Source: Pistricoccus aurantiacus (GTDB lineage: Bacteria > Pseudomonadota > Gammaproteobacteria > Pseudomonadales > Halomonadaceae). Taken from it: a stretch of 64,000 nt of DNA. Shown in pieces: positions 48,103-57,690 of this stretch. Both the position numbers and the translations under genes were made by a program. Numbering within the stretch: position 1 is the stretch's first letter; every line of letters begins with the position of its first letter. Location: contig NZ_CP042382.1 in assembly GCF_007954585.1 (NCBI RefSeq), positions 2,542,001 through 2,606,000 of the forward strand, written 5' to 3'. The notes below the pieces were generated by a model. It was not told the DNA's origin, did no database searches, and worked only from the letters and a program-made list of their open reading frames with translations.

Positions 48103-49233
48103 ATGCGACTGCTGCATCGGGCCTCTAGTTGGCGCCAGCTGTTTGCCGAGGACGCCTTGCCGGATCCTCGCGCCTGGCCCGCCCTGTTGACGCCACTCAA
48201 GGGAGCGTTGCTGAGCCTCGGGTCGCAGCCTACCCTTGCGGAAGCGAAAGCCTGGCAGCCTATGCTGGTCGATGCGCTGATACGACTGGATATTCCCGCC
48301 TGGCGAATCAGTCAACTGCTTGGTGACCACAACGCCTGGCTGTATCGCTGCGCCATCAATCTATCCCTCGAGGAAATGCAAGCCACCGGCTGGGGAGACC
48401 CGCCGGTGGCTTTCTGTGTGCTGACTCTGGGGTCCGTCGCCCGTCACGAATGCCTGCTGGGGCCGGATCAGGACAATGCCATGATTCTTGCCGAATATTC
48501 GGATGCCGAGCACGATACCATCGACAGCTATTTTCAATCCCTGGGGTACCGCTTCGGTGAGCGTCTGCACGAAGCGGGTATTCCGCGCTGCCATGCCCAT
48601 GTGATGGCGCGTTGGCCTATGTGGCGCAAGCGTCTGTCGGAATGGCGTAAACAGCTCGATATCTGGACCGCGCAGCGCCGTGTCAAGCGGGTGCAGCAGG
48701 CCAATATCCTGTTCGACTTCGCGCCGGTTTATGGCGATAGCGCCCTGGCGCGCGAGTTACGGGAACATATTGTCTGGCGAGTACCATCGGCACATCTGTT
48801 TCTGGGCGAAATGCGCGATCTGCTCGATGAAACGCCGGTTGCCCTGGGGCGGCTGGGTCGCCTGATGGGCGATGGTAAGGACGCGCCTCATCGGGGCGTT
48901 ATCGACCTGAAACGCCAGGGGCTGATACCACTACAGAACGCGGTGCGTCTACTGGCGGTGGCCAATGGTTGTTCGAGTGGGGATACTCGTGGTCGTCTGA
49001 CGGAACTGGTCGCCCTGCAAAAAATGGGTGCCGCGCGCGCCATGGCGCTCAAGGAGGCATTGGATCGGCTGCAAGAGCGCTTGCTCAAGACCCAAATGGA
49101 TAGTCTGGCCCAGGGGCGCGCGCCGGATTACTGGGTCAATGTATCGGCGCTTTCCAGTGCCGAGCGGCTGCTGCTGCGCCACGACTTGCAGCAGATCAAG
49201 GGATTGCTCGCCCAGGCTAGTCGCGCCGATTGA
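48103..49233 (+). CDS. DUF294 nucleotidyltransferase-like protein
   Basis: A 376-residue cytoplasmic protein. The core LTLGSVARHECLLGPDQDNAMI (about residues 102-123) is the GS-xxx-R-xE-xxxx-DQD nucleotidyltransferase motif of the DUF294/GlnD-like group. The C-terminal half (GVIDLKRQGLIPLQNAVRLLA to the end) is the DUF294_C domain. The cyclic-nucleotide-binding and CBS domains found at the N terminus of longer relatives are missing. It converges with the symporter-kinase operon (stop codons 20 bp apart); in Pseudomonas relatives of both lie together near acetate-uptake genes. The substrate is unknown. Confidence 0.8.
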   Translation: MRLLHRASSWRQLFAEDALPDPRAWPALLTPLKGALLSLGSQPTLAEAKAWQPMLVDALIRLDIPAWRISQLLGDHNAWLYRCAINLSLEEMQATGWGDPPVAFCVLTLGSVARHECLLGPDQDNAMILAEYSDAEHDTIDSYFQSLGYRFGERLHEAGIPRCHAHVMARWPMWRKRLSEWRKQLDIWTAQRRVKRVQQANILFDFAPVYGDSALARELREHIVWRVPSAHLFLGEMRDLLDETPVALGRLGRLMGDGKDAPHRGVIDLKRQGLIPLQNAVRLLAVANGCSSGDTRGRLTELVALQKMGAARAMALKEALDRLQERLLKTQMDSLAQGRAPDYWVNVSALSSAERLLLRHDLQQIKGLLAQASRAD

Positions 49234-49253
49234 GGTTCTTGCAAGGCAGTGAT

Positions 49254-51995
49254 TCATGGGGTTCGCGGCGCCGGCGGTAGCTCGACCACCATGCTGGCGC
49301 CACCCAGTTGCCGAGACGACTCGCACCAGAGTTGCCCGCCCAGATGGGCAACGATGCCGCGGCTGATGGCAAGGCCAAGACCGCTGCCTTTCGGGCGCCC
49401 GCGGGGCGGGTTTTGTTCGCTGCTGTGGCGTTCCAGCTGATGGAACTTCTCGAATACCCGATCTTGTTCCTCCTCCGGAACCCCTTGGCCGTTGTCTTCT
49501 ACCGCCACGCGGTAACGATCCTTGTGACGATACAGATGTAGCCGCACGCGAGGCGTCTCGTCCGCGGCGAACTTGCTGGCGTTGTCCAGCAGATTGAGCA
49601 GTACCTGTTCCAGACGGTCTGGATCGCCGACGATCGGCGCTTTTTCCAGCTCGATATCCACTTCCAGGCTGATGCCACGCTGCTGCTGCACTTTCTCCAC
49701 CGTCGCCACGCCGTGACGTACCAGCTCCACCAGATCCAATGGCCGGGGATTCAGGGCCATGCGGCCAGATTCCAGCCGGGCCAGATCGAGAATATCCTCG
49801 ATCAGTCGGGAAAGACGCTGACTTTCTCGAACCACGATATCGAGAAAATGCGCCTGCTTGGCTTCGTCGAGGTTGGGGTTTTCCTTCAGGATCTCCGCGA
49901 AGGCCCGGATCGATGTCAGGGGCGTTCTCAGCTCGTGACTGACCATGGCCACGAACTCGTCCTTGAGTCGATCGAGCTCCATCAGCCGCTCGTTGGCGCT
50001 ACGCAGTTCTTCGCCAATGCGCGCCAGCTCGTCGGATTTCTGCTTGAGTCGACGGTTGTACTCCAGGGTTTGCGAGGTGGTGTCGAGGATGCTCAGCACC
50101 GCTTCCAGATCCAGCGCCTCGCCGCGTACCACGGAGTTGATCAGCACTCTCGCCGAGGCGTTGCCCAAGGCGCCGGCGAGGGCGCGTTCCGCCCGGGCGA
50201 TCAGCTCCGGACTGGCAGGCTGGTCGCTGGGGGGAAGTTCGTCAGTCTGAAAATCGAGCAGTACGCGAGAGGTCGCCGCGGCCCCGAGATAGCGAGTCAG
50301 CAGGCGACGCAGCTCTCCTCGTGTGGTCTGACCTTGCCAGAGGGGCGCGTGTTCGAATCCGACTCGCAAGGCACCGATGAAAAGCGCCGCCTGAGTCTGC
50401 TCCAGACGGGACTGGCGGGTAAACAGCGAGACGCCGATCAACAGCCCCACATTGACGAGCAGGCTCCAGAGCAGCGAATGACTGTAGATATCCCCGAGTT
50501 CGATGCCGAATAGCGCGTAAGGGCGCAGCCAATCGATGCCCCAGGGACCCTGGACCACGAAGCTTGCGGCGAGCCAGCCGGACTGGGCGAAGCCCGGCAG
50601 CAGCAAGGTATAGACCCAGACGCAAAAGCCAGCGATCAATCCGAGGCTGGCGCCGGCATGATTGGCACTGCGCCAGTAGAGCCCCAGCAACAGGGACGGT
50701 GCGAACTGCGCTGCCGCGGCGAAAGATACCAGACCGATGGTGACCAGGCTGTAAGAGTCGCCGATCAGGGCATGGTAGAGATAGCCCAGCAGCAGAATCA
50801 GCAATATGGCTATTCTTCGAATGCCCAGCAGCCAGCCGGAGAGATCGCGCCGCTCGCCGAGATGCAGTCGTCGGGAACGTAGCAGCAAGGGCATGACCAG
50901 ATGGTTGCTGACCATGGTGGAAAGCGCGATGGTCTCGACGATGACCATGCTGGTAGCAGCGGAAAGTCCACCGATAAATACGATCAGCGGCAGCGCTTCC
51001 AGCCCTGTGGAAAGGGGCAAAGTCAGCACGAAGCTGTCCGGGTGACTGCCGGGAGATAGCACGAGACCCGCCAGGGCAATAGGAATCACGAACAGGTTGA
51101 TGGCCAGCAGGTAAAGTGGAAAGAGCCAGCTGGCGCGCCGTATGTGCTGCTCGTCGACGTTTTCCACCACCAGGATCTGGAACTGGCGCGGCAGGCTCAG
51201 AAAGGCCAGAAACGCCAGCAGCAGCATGCCGGTCCAACCCAGGGCGCCGCCGGGCACGCTATCCAGACTCAGGAGTTTCAGCACTTCCGGCTGAGCAGCG
51301 GCCTGGGCAAACAGATCCGACGGGCCTTGAAACAGCACGAATACGCAGAAGATGCCGACGGCGACAAAGGCGAATAGCTTGACCAGGGATTCGAAGGCGA
51401 TGGCCGCTACCATGCCCTCGTGGCGTTCGCTGGCATCCAGATGGCGGGTGCCGAAGAGGATGATGAATACCGCCAGCACCAGCGCGACCCAGAACGACTT
51501 GTCCGTCAGGAAACTTTCCTCGGCGATGCTTTGGCTCGGTGAATCCGGGTAGCTCAGAAGCACCGCCTGGCTCAAGGTGATCGCCTTGAGCTGTAGCGCG
51601 ATATAGGGCGTCACGCCGATCAGGGCGATCAGCGCCACCAAGGCGCCCAGGAATCCGCTCTTGCCGTAGCGTGCGCTGATGAAGTCGGCGATGGAGGTAA
51701 TGCGCTGCGCTCGTGCGATACGCACCATCTTGCGAATGATCAAGGGGCCGGTGAACATCGCCAGGGTTGGTCCCAGGTAAATCAGCAGGAAACTGGGGCC
51801 GAACTGGCTGGCGCGACCGACGCTGCCGTAAAAGGTCCAGGCGGTGCAGTAGACCGCGATGGATAGCGCATAGACATTGGCGGAACCGATCAGCGAGCGC
51901 CCCTGGCCGGCGCGGCGATCTCCCCAGGCGGCGATCACAAAAAGTAGCGCCAGATAGCCGAAGGCGGTGACCAGCACAAAAACATTACCGATCAC
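49254..51995 (-). CDS. Sodium/solute symporter - sensor histidine kinase hybrid (CbrA/CrbS-like)
   Basis: A 913-residue sensor. Residues 1 to about 500 form an SLC5-type symporter domain with about 13 helices (SIAVYCTAWTFYGSVGRASQ near the start). A linker and PAS-like region follow. The kinase has the H-box MVSHELRTPLTSIRAF with the phosphoacceptor H687, and an ATPase with N box (LLNLLDNASKFA), G1 (VEDNGQGVPEE) and G2 (GSGLGLAISRG). No receiver domain is attached. CbrA and CrbS relatives control carbon and acetate use. It starts within the end of the small gene upstream, and its likely partner is the receiver-only protein at 54.3-54.7 kb. Confidence 0.92.
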   Translation of the reverse strand: MIGNVFVLVTAFGYLALLFVIAAWGDRRAGQGRSLIGSANVYALSIAVYCTAWTFYGSVGRASQFGPSFLLIYLGPTLAMFTGPLIIRKMVRIARAQRITSIADFISARYGKSGFLGALVALIALIGVTPYIALQLKAITLSQAVLLSYPDSPSQSIAEESFLTDKSFWVALVLAVFIILFGTRHLDASERHEGMVAAIAFESLVKLFAFVAVGIFCVFVLFQGPSDLFAQAAAQPEVLKLLSLDSVPGGALGWTGMLLLAFLAFLSLPRQFQILVVENVDEQHIRRASWLFPLYLLAINLFVIPIALAGLVLSPGSHPDSFVLTLPLSTGLEALPLIVFIGGLSAATSMVIVETIALSTMVSNHLVMPLLLRSRRLHLGERRDLSGWLLGIRRIAILLILLLGYLYHALIGDSYSLVTIGLVSFAAAAQFAPSLLLGLYWRSANHAGASLGLIAGFCVWVYTLLLPGFAQSGWLAASFVVQGPWGIDWLRPYALFGIELGDIYSHSLLWSLLVNVGLLIGVSLFTRQSRLEQTQAALFIGALRVGFEHAPLWQGQTTRGELRRLLTRYLGAAATSRVLLDFQTDELPPSDQPASPELIARAERALAGALGNASARVLINSVVRGEALDLEAVLSILDTTSQTLEYNRRLKQKSDELARIGEELRSANERLMELDRLKDEFVAMVSHELRTPLTSIRAFAEILKENPNLDEAKQAHFLDIVVRESQRLSRLIEDILDLARLESGRMALNPRPLDLVELVRHGVATVEKVQQQRGISLEVDIELEKAPIVGDPDRLEQVLLNLLDNASKFAADETPRVRLHLYRHKDRYRVAVEDNGQGVPEEEQDRVFEKFHQLERHSSEQNPPRGRPKGSGLGLAISRGIVAHLGGQLWCESSRQLGGASMVVELPPAPRTP

Positions 51996-52182
51996 GAGGC
52001 CGCTCCATCAGCCAGGCCACCAGGGCAATGACCGCTAGCCATGCGATAAATAGATAAAGCGGTAACCAGGACGGGGTATCGGCGGCGTGCTGGTCAAAGA
52101 TCAGAATCAACGGCGGTGTGAACAGCACCGCGGCGAAGGCAATCACCGCCAGCAGGCGTTCGTTGTGCTGCGATCGCTTCAT
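51985..52182 (-). CDS. Small two-helix membrane protein coupled to the sensor kinase
   Basis: A 65-residue protein with two transmembrane helices (LLAVIAFAAVLFTPPLILIF and WLPLYLFIAWLAVIALVAWL), unrecognised by sequence. Its ATG overlaps the stop of the exonuclease gene (ATGA) and its own end overlaps the kinase start by 11 bp, so all three are translationally coupled. Small membrane proteins are often encoded just ahead of symporter-kinase genes (CbrX ahead of cbrA in Pseudomonas is one case), so a role in making or tuning the kinase is plausible but unproven. Confidence 0.75.
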   Translation of the reverse strand: MKRSQHNERLLAVIAFAAVLFTPPLILIFDQHAADTPSWLPLYLFIAWLAVIALVAWLMERPRDR

Positions 52183-54323
52183 GCGCTGGCATCCTGCTTG
52201 TCGAAAGCGTTGGTCTGCAGTTCCAGCACATCCGCCAGGGTGGTGATACCGCGCGCTTCCAGGCGTGGCAGCAGGGTAAGCCACAGCTCCGCGGTGAGCT
52301 GAGCATCACCCAGGGCGGTATGGCGTAGACCTTCCGGAACGAAAAGCGTGAAACGCTCCGCCAGGCTATCCAGGTCGTGCCCCTCGAGCCCCGGGTCCAG
52401 GCCTCGAGAGATCAGCAGGGTGTCCAGCACCGGCATGTCCAGGACCACCTCGCTCCCCGGCGGCTGCAGCGCCAGCAGGTCGAAGGAAGCGTTGTGCGCC
52501 AGCAGCACGGCGTCGCCAAGGTAATCGCGAAAACGGGGCATGATTCTCGTCAGGGTGGGTGCTCCTGCGACATCCGTGTCCGTCAGACCATGAATCGCGG
52601 TGCTGGCGTCGGGGATGTTCCGCTCAGGATCCACCAGGCTTTCGAAAACATCATCCGCCAGCAGGCGGCGATTGACGATTCGGCAGGCGCCGATGCTGAT
52701 CACCCGGTCCCCCCGGCGAAGTTCCAGGCCGGTGGTTTCCGTGTCGAAAGCGATGACCTCGAGCTCGCCGATATGACGCGAGCCAAGAGACGAATCCGGC
52801 GCCGGCAGCGATGCTATGCCATAGTCGTGAAACTCCGGGCGCGGTGCCTTGCGGGCAAGCGGCGCGCCCACCCGTTCGCCGGCGGGCAAGGGTAGCCGCA
52901 GACGCGCATGCTCGCCGTCTTCATCTGTCTCGCTCCACAGGTCGCTGTCGTACTGCTGAAGCATTTTCGCCAGACTGGGCGCCAAGGGAAGCGCTTCCAG
53001 GGGTTGGTCGAGCCACGCCTGCAGCTGCTGTTGAGATGGCTGTGCTCCAGGCCAGATCAGGTCCAGGTAGACACGCTTGTTGCCGAGCCTGACTTCCGCG
53101 TCGAACCGTGTCAGCCGACAATGCTCGGCGAGCTTCGTGACCAGATCTTCCATCAGCACCAGCAGGGTCGGTGCGTCCGCCTTGAGCCAGGCGGGCATGC
53201 CTATCGGTGTAAGAGCGATGCCGTGGCGCTCCAGTCGCTCCCCCAGCGCCCGCCACAGATCGTTGGACCACAGCGACAACAGGCGACTGTCCTGTCGCTG
53301 TAGACGTTCCAGCGTCTGACCGGTCTGTTGAATGGTACGGGAAAGCGCCGTGGCTTCTTCATCCAGGGCCTTGGCGAGACGCTCACGTAAAGAGAGCGAA
53401 ATCTCCTTGGATGACGAACCCTCAGCGAAAGGCTGATTGAGCGCCTGAGCAGCACTTGCCAAGCCTGCTCCATGCCGGCGCAGCTGAGTGACCAGTTCGA
53501 CCAGTTCACCGCGAATCGCCATTTCCTGATGCGATTCCGCCGTCGCGTCTTCGAGGGTCAGCAGCGTCTCGCTCTGGCTTTGTGGAATACGCCGCAGGGT
53601 GCAGCGTAGCCAATGCTCGGCCATGGGTCGTTCGAGAGAGGGCGAACTGGCGGAGGACGATTCGAGATCGGCCTGCTTGCGGTAAGGCAGCAACAGCTCC
53701 CGCGGGGTGCCGTCTTCCGGCAGACGGACCAGGGCATAGTCCAGGCTCTTGTTTTCCAGCAGTCCCTGCAGCGGCTTGCCGAGCCTGAGCCCCGGATGTT
53801 CCGCAAACAACAGCTCCGCCGCGTGATTGAACAGCAGCAGCCGCTGGTGACGATCGTATACCAGCAGCGGCACGTCGATAAGCTGCAGGAGCGCTTCAAG
53901 CTCCTGACGAATGCGCGCCGCGCTGCGGGCGCCCTCGCTGTGCGCCCGGGCCAGCTTGCGACGATCCGCTCGCCAACGCTCGCGCAATTGCTGGATATCC
54001 GGTGCCAGGCCGCTCAGCCATCCCTCCGGGGGATAATCATCCCGGGCATCCGGATTGGCCGCCAGACGTGCCATGAGCACCTGTAGTCGGCGTAGCGGTC
54101 CTAGTAGCTGTCGCTCCAGCAGTAACCCTCCCAGCAGAAGTGCAATGCCACCCGATAGACACCCCAGCCACAGCCCCCAGCGCGGCAGGCCCGCCGGGGC
54201 GAGCCGGGTATCGAGCCAGAGGGCCAGCAACACCCCGACGAACAGAGCCAGCCCGCTGGTCACCAGCCAAAGGCCTACCAGTCGCTGACGTCTAGGCAAG
54301 CCGGGGCGAGATCGAGACGTCAT
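52179..54323 (-). CDS. Membrane PAS / degenerate-kinase protein fused to a DnaQ-like 3'-5' exonuclease
   Basis: A 714-residue protein with an unusual domain chain. Two N-terminal helices (about 15-37 and 49-69) and a HAMP-like segment are followed by a PAS-type domain (about 140-250; [21 protein letters not shown]). Next comes a region with the look of a histidine-kinase core lacking the phosphoacceptor histidine and clear ATP-binding boxes (about 270-490). It ends in a complete exonuclease (about 518-690): D527 and E529 in [21 protein letters not shown], and [14 protein letters not shown] supplying the last H and D. Often annotated as DNA polymerase III epsilon, but it is not the replicative DnaQ. 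It overlaps both neighbours by ATGA. Confidence 0.88.
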   Translation of the reverse strand: MTSRSRPGLPRRQRLVGLWLVTSGLALFVGVLLALWLDTRLAPAGLPRWGLWLGCLSGGIALLLGGLLLERQLLGPLRRLQVLMARLAANPDARDDYPPEGWLSGLAPDIQQLRERWRADRRKLARAHSEGARSAARIRQELEALLQLIDVPLLVYDRHQRLLLFNHAAELLFAEHPGLRLGKPLQGLLENKSLDYALVRLPEDGTPRELLLPYRKQADLESSSASSPSLERPMAEHWLRCTLRRIPQSQSETLLTLEDATAESHQEMAIRGELVELVTQLRRHGAGLASAAQALNQPFAEGSSSKEISLSLRERLAKALDEEATALSRTIQQTGQTLERLQRQDSRLLSLWSNDLWRALGERLERHGIALTPIGMPAWLKADAPTLLVLMEDLVTKLAEHCRLTRFDAEVRLGNKRVYLDLIWPGAQPSQQQLQAWLDQPLEALPLAPSLAKMLQQYDSDLWSETDEDGEHARLRLPLPAGERVGAPLARKAPRPEFHDYGIASLPAPDSSLGSRHIGELEVIAFDTETTGLELRRGDRVISIGACRIVNRRLLADDVFESLVDPERNIPDASTAIHGLTDTDVAGAPTLTRIMPRFRDYLGDAVLLAHNASFDLLALQPPGSEVVLDMPVLDTLLISRGLDPGLEGHDLDSLAERFTLFVPEGLRHTALGDAQLTAELWLTLLPRLEARGITTLADVLELQTNAFDKQDASA

Positions 54324-54685
54324 TCCGCCACGTCCACCAGACGAGTGACTTTTTCCACCAGGGCCTGAGTGGAGAAAGGCTTGGTGATATAGTCGTCGGC
54401 GCCCAGCGCCAGGCCTTTCTCCCGCTCCACTTCCCGCCCATGGGCGGTGAGCATGATGATCGGCAGCCGGGGGGATTCCTGGCGTAATCGCTCCAGCACC
54501 TCGAAACCGCTGATATCCGGCAGGCTGATATCCAGCAGCACCAGATCCGGCATCGCCTGGTTTGCCTGATCCAGGGCGTTCTGGCCATCCTCCGCCGTTA
54601 TTACCTCGAATCCGGCCTGCTGCATGAGAAACTCCAGAGACAGCAAAATATTGGGCTCGTCGTCCACCACCAGGATCTTGGTCAT
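54320..54685 (-). CDS. Single-domain response regulator (receiver only)
   Basis: A 121-residue CheY-like protein. Acidic pocket residues D8 and D9 are in ILVVDDEPN, the phosphoacceptor is D52 in [10 protein letters not shown], followed by the switch threonine in IIMLTAHG and the lysine in DDYITKPFS. No output domain follows. It is the first gene of a four-gene overlapping operon with the exonuclease sensor, the small membrane protein and the symporter-kinase. It probably receives phosphate from that kinase and passes the signal on by protein contact. Confidence 0.93.
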   Translation of the reverse strand: MTKILVVDDEPNILLSLEFLMQQAGFEVITAEDGQNALDQANQAMPDLVLLDISLPDISGFEVLERLRQESPRLPIIMLTAHGREVEREKGLALGADDYITKPFSTQALVEKVTRLVDVAE

Positions 54686-54820
54686 CTTGTTCTCCTAACA
54701 GAGGTTACCTGCAGTCTAGTGGGAGATCGAAAGCCGTGGAAAGACGACCTTGGCACAAGCTGCTAGGCTCAATGTTCGTCTATCGGAATTGCTCGTCCAT
54801 CAGGGAAAAAGGAAAATCCC

Positions 54821-55504
54821 ATGATCAAGGTGCACCATCTGGAAAACTCGCGTTCCCAGCGAGTCATCTGGCTGCTCGAGGAACTGGGGGCGAGCTACGA
54901 GATCATTACCTATCAGCGGGATCCCAGGACTCAGCGCGCATCGAATGCACTCAAGAGGGTGCATCCACTGGGCAAATCGCCGGTCATCAGCGATACCGAC
55001 CAGCAGGATCGGGTGGTGGCGGAGTCGGCGGCGATCCTCGATTACCTGGTGGACCGCTTCGATGACGAAAAACGTCTGCGTCCCGCCATGGATAGCGAGG
55101 CGGGGCTGCGTTATCGCTTCTGGATGCATCACGCGGAAGGCAGCGCCATGCCCCCATTGTTGATGCGACTGGTGATGTCCCAGCTCGGCAAGCCGCCGGT
55201 GCCGGCGTTGATTCGTCCTATCGCGCGGGGGCTCGCCAAGGGCATGGAAAACAAGTTTCTCGATCCGGAGGTCGAGAATTTGATGCATTTCTGGGAAGGC
55301 GAACTCAACGGCCGCGACTGGTTTACCGGCGACGACTTCAGCGCCGCGGATATTCAGATGAGTTTTCCTCTCCTGGCTCTTGACGCTCAAGACGCGCTTG
55401 AAGATCACCCCAGACTGGCCGCCGTTATCGACAGCTTTCGCGATCGCCCTGCTTACCGACGCACGGTGGAGAAAGTCGGTGAGTTCTCGGTGCCCGGCGG
55501 CTAG
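54821..55504 (+). CDS. Glutathione S-transferase family protein
   Basis: A 227-residue cytosolic GST. The N-terminal thioredoxin-like domain contains HHLENSRSQRVIWLLEELGASYEI, HPLGKSPVI (cis-Pro loop) and the glutathione gamma-glutamyl site VAESAAILDYLVDRF. The C-terminal helical domain has GDDFSAADIQMSFPLLAL, the N-capping box. AAGGA precedes the ATG. It is divergent from the regulator operon. The substrate is unknown. Confidence 0.93.
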   Translation: MIKVHHLENSRSQRVIWLLEELGASYEIITYQRDPRTQRASNALKRVHPLGKSPVISDTDQQDRVVAESAAILDYLVDRFDDEKRLRPAMDSEAGLRYRFWMHHAEGSAMPPLLMRLVMSQLGKPPVPALIRPIARGLAKGMENKFLDPEVENLMHFWEGELNGRDWFTGDDFSAADIQMSFPLLALDAQDALEDHPRLAAVIDSFRDRPAYRRTVEKVGEFSVPGG

Positions 55505-55507
55505 ATG

Positions 55508-55792
55508 TCAGGAGGGCTTGCGCGGTTTGAATTTTGGCCCTAGCGGACCCAGCCACAGCCAGACCTGAAGCACCACGAGAATCGGCAGCAGCCAGGCGGG
55601 CGCGTCAAGCCCCGCGACCAGTAGCTGATGAATAAAGTAGGCGACGATACCCGCCAGCAGTCCAAGCACCGGAAACAGCAAGGGGCGCTCGAAGCCCGGA
55701 CGTCGTGTCAGACGAAACAGCGAGCCGGTAAACGCACCAAAGGTCGCTGCCAGTGCCAGGGGAAGCCAGAATTCCTGCATGAGTTCCTGCAT
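55508..55792 (-). CDS. Hypothetical membrane protein
   Basis: An unrecognised 94-residue protein with three hydrophobic segments (about 9-26, 40-62 and 70-85) and a basic C-terminal tail (KFKPRKPS). The start could be 55792 or the ATG at 55780, which has AGGA upstream; the two overlap a small repeat of the codons MQEL/MQEF. It converges with the GST gene with 3 bp between stops. No neighbour suggests a role. Confidence 0.65.
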   Translation of the reverse strand: MQELMQEFWLPLALAATFGAFTGSLFRLTRRPGFERPLLFPVLGLLAGIVAYFIHQLLVAGLDAPAWLLPILVVLQVWLWLGPLGPKFKPRKPS

Positions 55793-55906
55793 GAGAAGGG
55801 CGCCTTGAAATACGAGGGAATGCTCGAAAGACTAGCGCCATTATCCCCTGCAAGGCTTTACCACTTTGGTCATGATGAAGCTCAATTCCTGCCCGGTCGA
55901 GCAGGC

Positions 55907-57151
55907 TCAGGAATGGCGTCGAGTGGTCAGAACGCCATACTCGTCAAGCTCCAATTGCCGCCGACGCCCGGATAGCCAGGCCATGCTCATGGAAACCGTC
56001 ACGATACCCATTAGCATCAGACTGATGACGTTGAGGCTGGCGCCGAACTGCAGCAATACACCGACCCCCAGGGGTCCCAGGGCGGCGAGACAGTAACCGA
56101 ATCCTTGCGCCATGCCGGAAAGCTGGCCCGCCAGGAAGGCGCTGCCGCTACGCAGCACGAGCAGTGTCAAGGCCAGGCTGAAGCAGCCGCCCTGACCGAG
56201 CCCCAGGATCACGACGCCCCACCAGCGCAGGGAAAGCGGCCCCAGAAGCAGCAGCAAGAGCCCGGCACCGTTGGTGGCGAGCAGCAGCAGCAGGGCAGGA
56301 CGCTGATCACGACCCAGTCGCGCCAGCCAGGGAGCGGCGAAAGCGGAAGCCAGCTGTGCCATGACCGAGATGCCCAGCATCCAGCCCGCTTCGGCCTCGT
56401 CGATACCTCTGCGCTGCAGCAGCGTCGGCAGCCAGCCGAAAACGATATAGGCAAGGGATGACTGGGAACCCATGAGTACGGTGACTTGCCAGGCCAGCGC
56501 GTTTCTCGTCAGGCGCACCTTGGGTCGGTTCCGGCTGCTGGAGGATGCGGGTTCGGGCCAGGGGTGAGGCATCAGGCCGCGCCAGGCGAATAGCGCGATC
56601 AACGCCAACAGCGACCAGCTCATCAGGCTCGCGGTCCAGCTGTTCAGCCAGTCCGCCAGGGGAACGCTGAGAATCGCTCCCAGTGCTCCACCCAGACACA
56701 GGGCCATGGTATAGACGCCGGTCATCAGATCCGCGTTTTGCGGGAGTTCGCGCTTGACCAGACCGGGAAGCAGGGTGCCGCATATACCGATTGCCGCGCC
56801 TGCCATCAAGGTGCCGAGGAACAGCAGGAGCAAGGAATGATTGGCACGTAGAATCAGGGCCACGGTCAGCAGCAATAGCCCGATGGAAAGCGCTCGCTCG
56901 CTGCCCAGGCGGTGAGAAAGCCATGGCGCCAGGGGCGCGAAAAGACCAAGGCACAGCACCGGCAGGGTGGTTAGTGCGCCAACGCCCGCGGCACCGAGCC
57001 CGGTATCCTCCTGCACTCGAATCAGGAGCGGCGACAGGGAAGAAAGCGCCGGTCGCAGATTGAGCCCTACCAGTACCATGACCAGAAGGAAAAGCCCGAG
57101 CCGACGTGGCGTGGTATGAGGTCCGCTTCTGGCGCTGGCCTCCAGGCTCAT
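55907..57151 (-). CDS. MFS transporter, CynX/NimT-like
   Basis: A 414-residue, 12-helix major facilitator protein. The first helix region (GLNLRPALSSLSPLL) and ICGTLLPGLVKRELP resemble the cyanate and 2-nitroimidazole transporter group (CynX, NimT), and SLAYIVFGWLPTLLQRRG opens the second half. The ATG at 57151 overlaps the stop of the preceding gene (ATGA), and I prefer it to the ATG 30 codons upstream, which lies inside that gene. The substrate is unknown. Confidence 0.85.
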   Translation of the reverse strand: MSLEASARSGPHTTPRRLGLFLLVMVLVGLNLRPALSSLSPLLIRVQEDTGLGAAGVGALTTLPVLCLGLFAPLAPWLSHRLGSERALSIGLLLLTVALILRANHSLLLLFLGTLMAGAAIGICGTLLPGLVKRELPQNADLMTGVYTMALCLGGALGAILSVPLADWLNSWTASLMSWSLLALIALFAWRGLMPHPWPEPASSSSRNRPKVRLTRNALAWQVTVLMGSQSSLAYIVFGWLPTLLQRRGIDEAEAGWMLGISVMAQLASAFAAPWLARLGRDQRPALLLLLATNGAGLLLLLLGPLSLRWWGVVILGLGQGGCFSLALTLLVLRSGSAFLAGQLSGMAQGFGYCLAALGPLGVGVLLQFGASLNVISLMLMGIVTVSMSMAWLSGRRRQLELDEYGVLTTRRHS

Positions 57152-57648
57152 TTCAAGTGACGGCGCAAGTCGCCGCGCACCACGTCCATCAGGGTAATGA
57201 AGTAGGTATCGCCTTGGGTATCGATGCGGTCGACTCGACACTGGGTCGCCATGGATTTTTCGATCAACAGCTCATCGAAGATTTCCAGGGTGATCTTTTC
57301 CATGGGCTTGTCGCCAGGGGTAAGGCTGCCGTCTTCCAGATTGAAGGTCTCCAGCAGGCTGGCGCGCACGCGGGTCATGCCGCCTTCCGCCAGCACGCGC
57401 CGCACGAACAGCCAGCCCTCGCAGGCCAGGGATTCGCTGTCATGCCGGCGTAGAAACAGGGTGCGGTAGCAGGCGCCTTCCTTGGCGCCCTTGTCCGCCA
57501 TGCTGCGGTAGGCCTCGGTCATGCGCGTGGAGGTGACGCGCGCCTGAAGGGTCTTGTCGAGAGCGCCCTGGTGTTCGCCGTCCAGGTGCGCCTGGCGTTG
57601 AAAGGTGAGCCAGCGGCGATAATCCGCGATCAGGGAAGAAGTAGCCAT
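57148..57648 (-). CDS. Hypothetical protein translationally coupled to an MFS transporter
   Basis: A 166-residue soluble protein I do not recognise. It is rich in charged residues, with an N-terminal helical part (ADYRRWLTFQRQAHLDGEHQ) and a C-terminal half that looks like beta strands (CRVDRIDTQGDTYFITLMDVV). There are no signal peptide, membrane segments or metal motifs. Its stop overlaps the transporter start, and it lies 42 bp downstream of nothing on the same strand except the helicase gene behind it. The coding call rests on length, codon pattern and the coupling. Confidence 0.75.
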   Translation of the reverse strand: MATSSLIADYRRWLTFQRQAHLDGEHQGALDKTLQARVTSTRMTEAYRSMADKGAKEGACYRTLFLRRHDSESLACEGWLFVRRVLAEGGMTRVRASLLETFNLEDGSLTPGDKPMEKITLEIFDELLIEKSMATQCRVDRIDTQGDTYFITLMDVVRGDLRRHLK

Positions 57649-57690
57649 AGTTGCTCGATTGTCGTCATCCGCGGTTGAGAAGTGAATCGA

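Noticed and set aside
48103..54685. An anti-phage defence system built on the exonuclease and DUF294 nucleotidyltransferase
   Set aside because: The neighbourhood matches a known metabolic-signalling arrangement in Pseudomonas, composition is that of core chromosome, and there are no mobile-element marks nearby.
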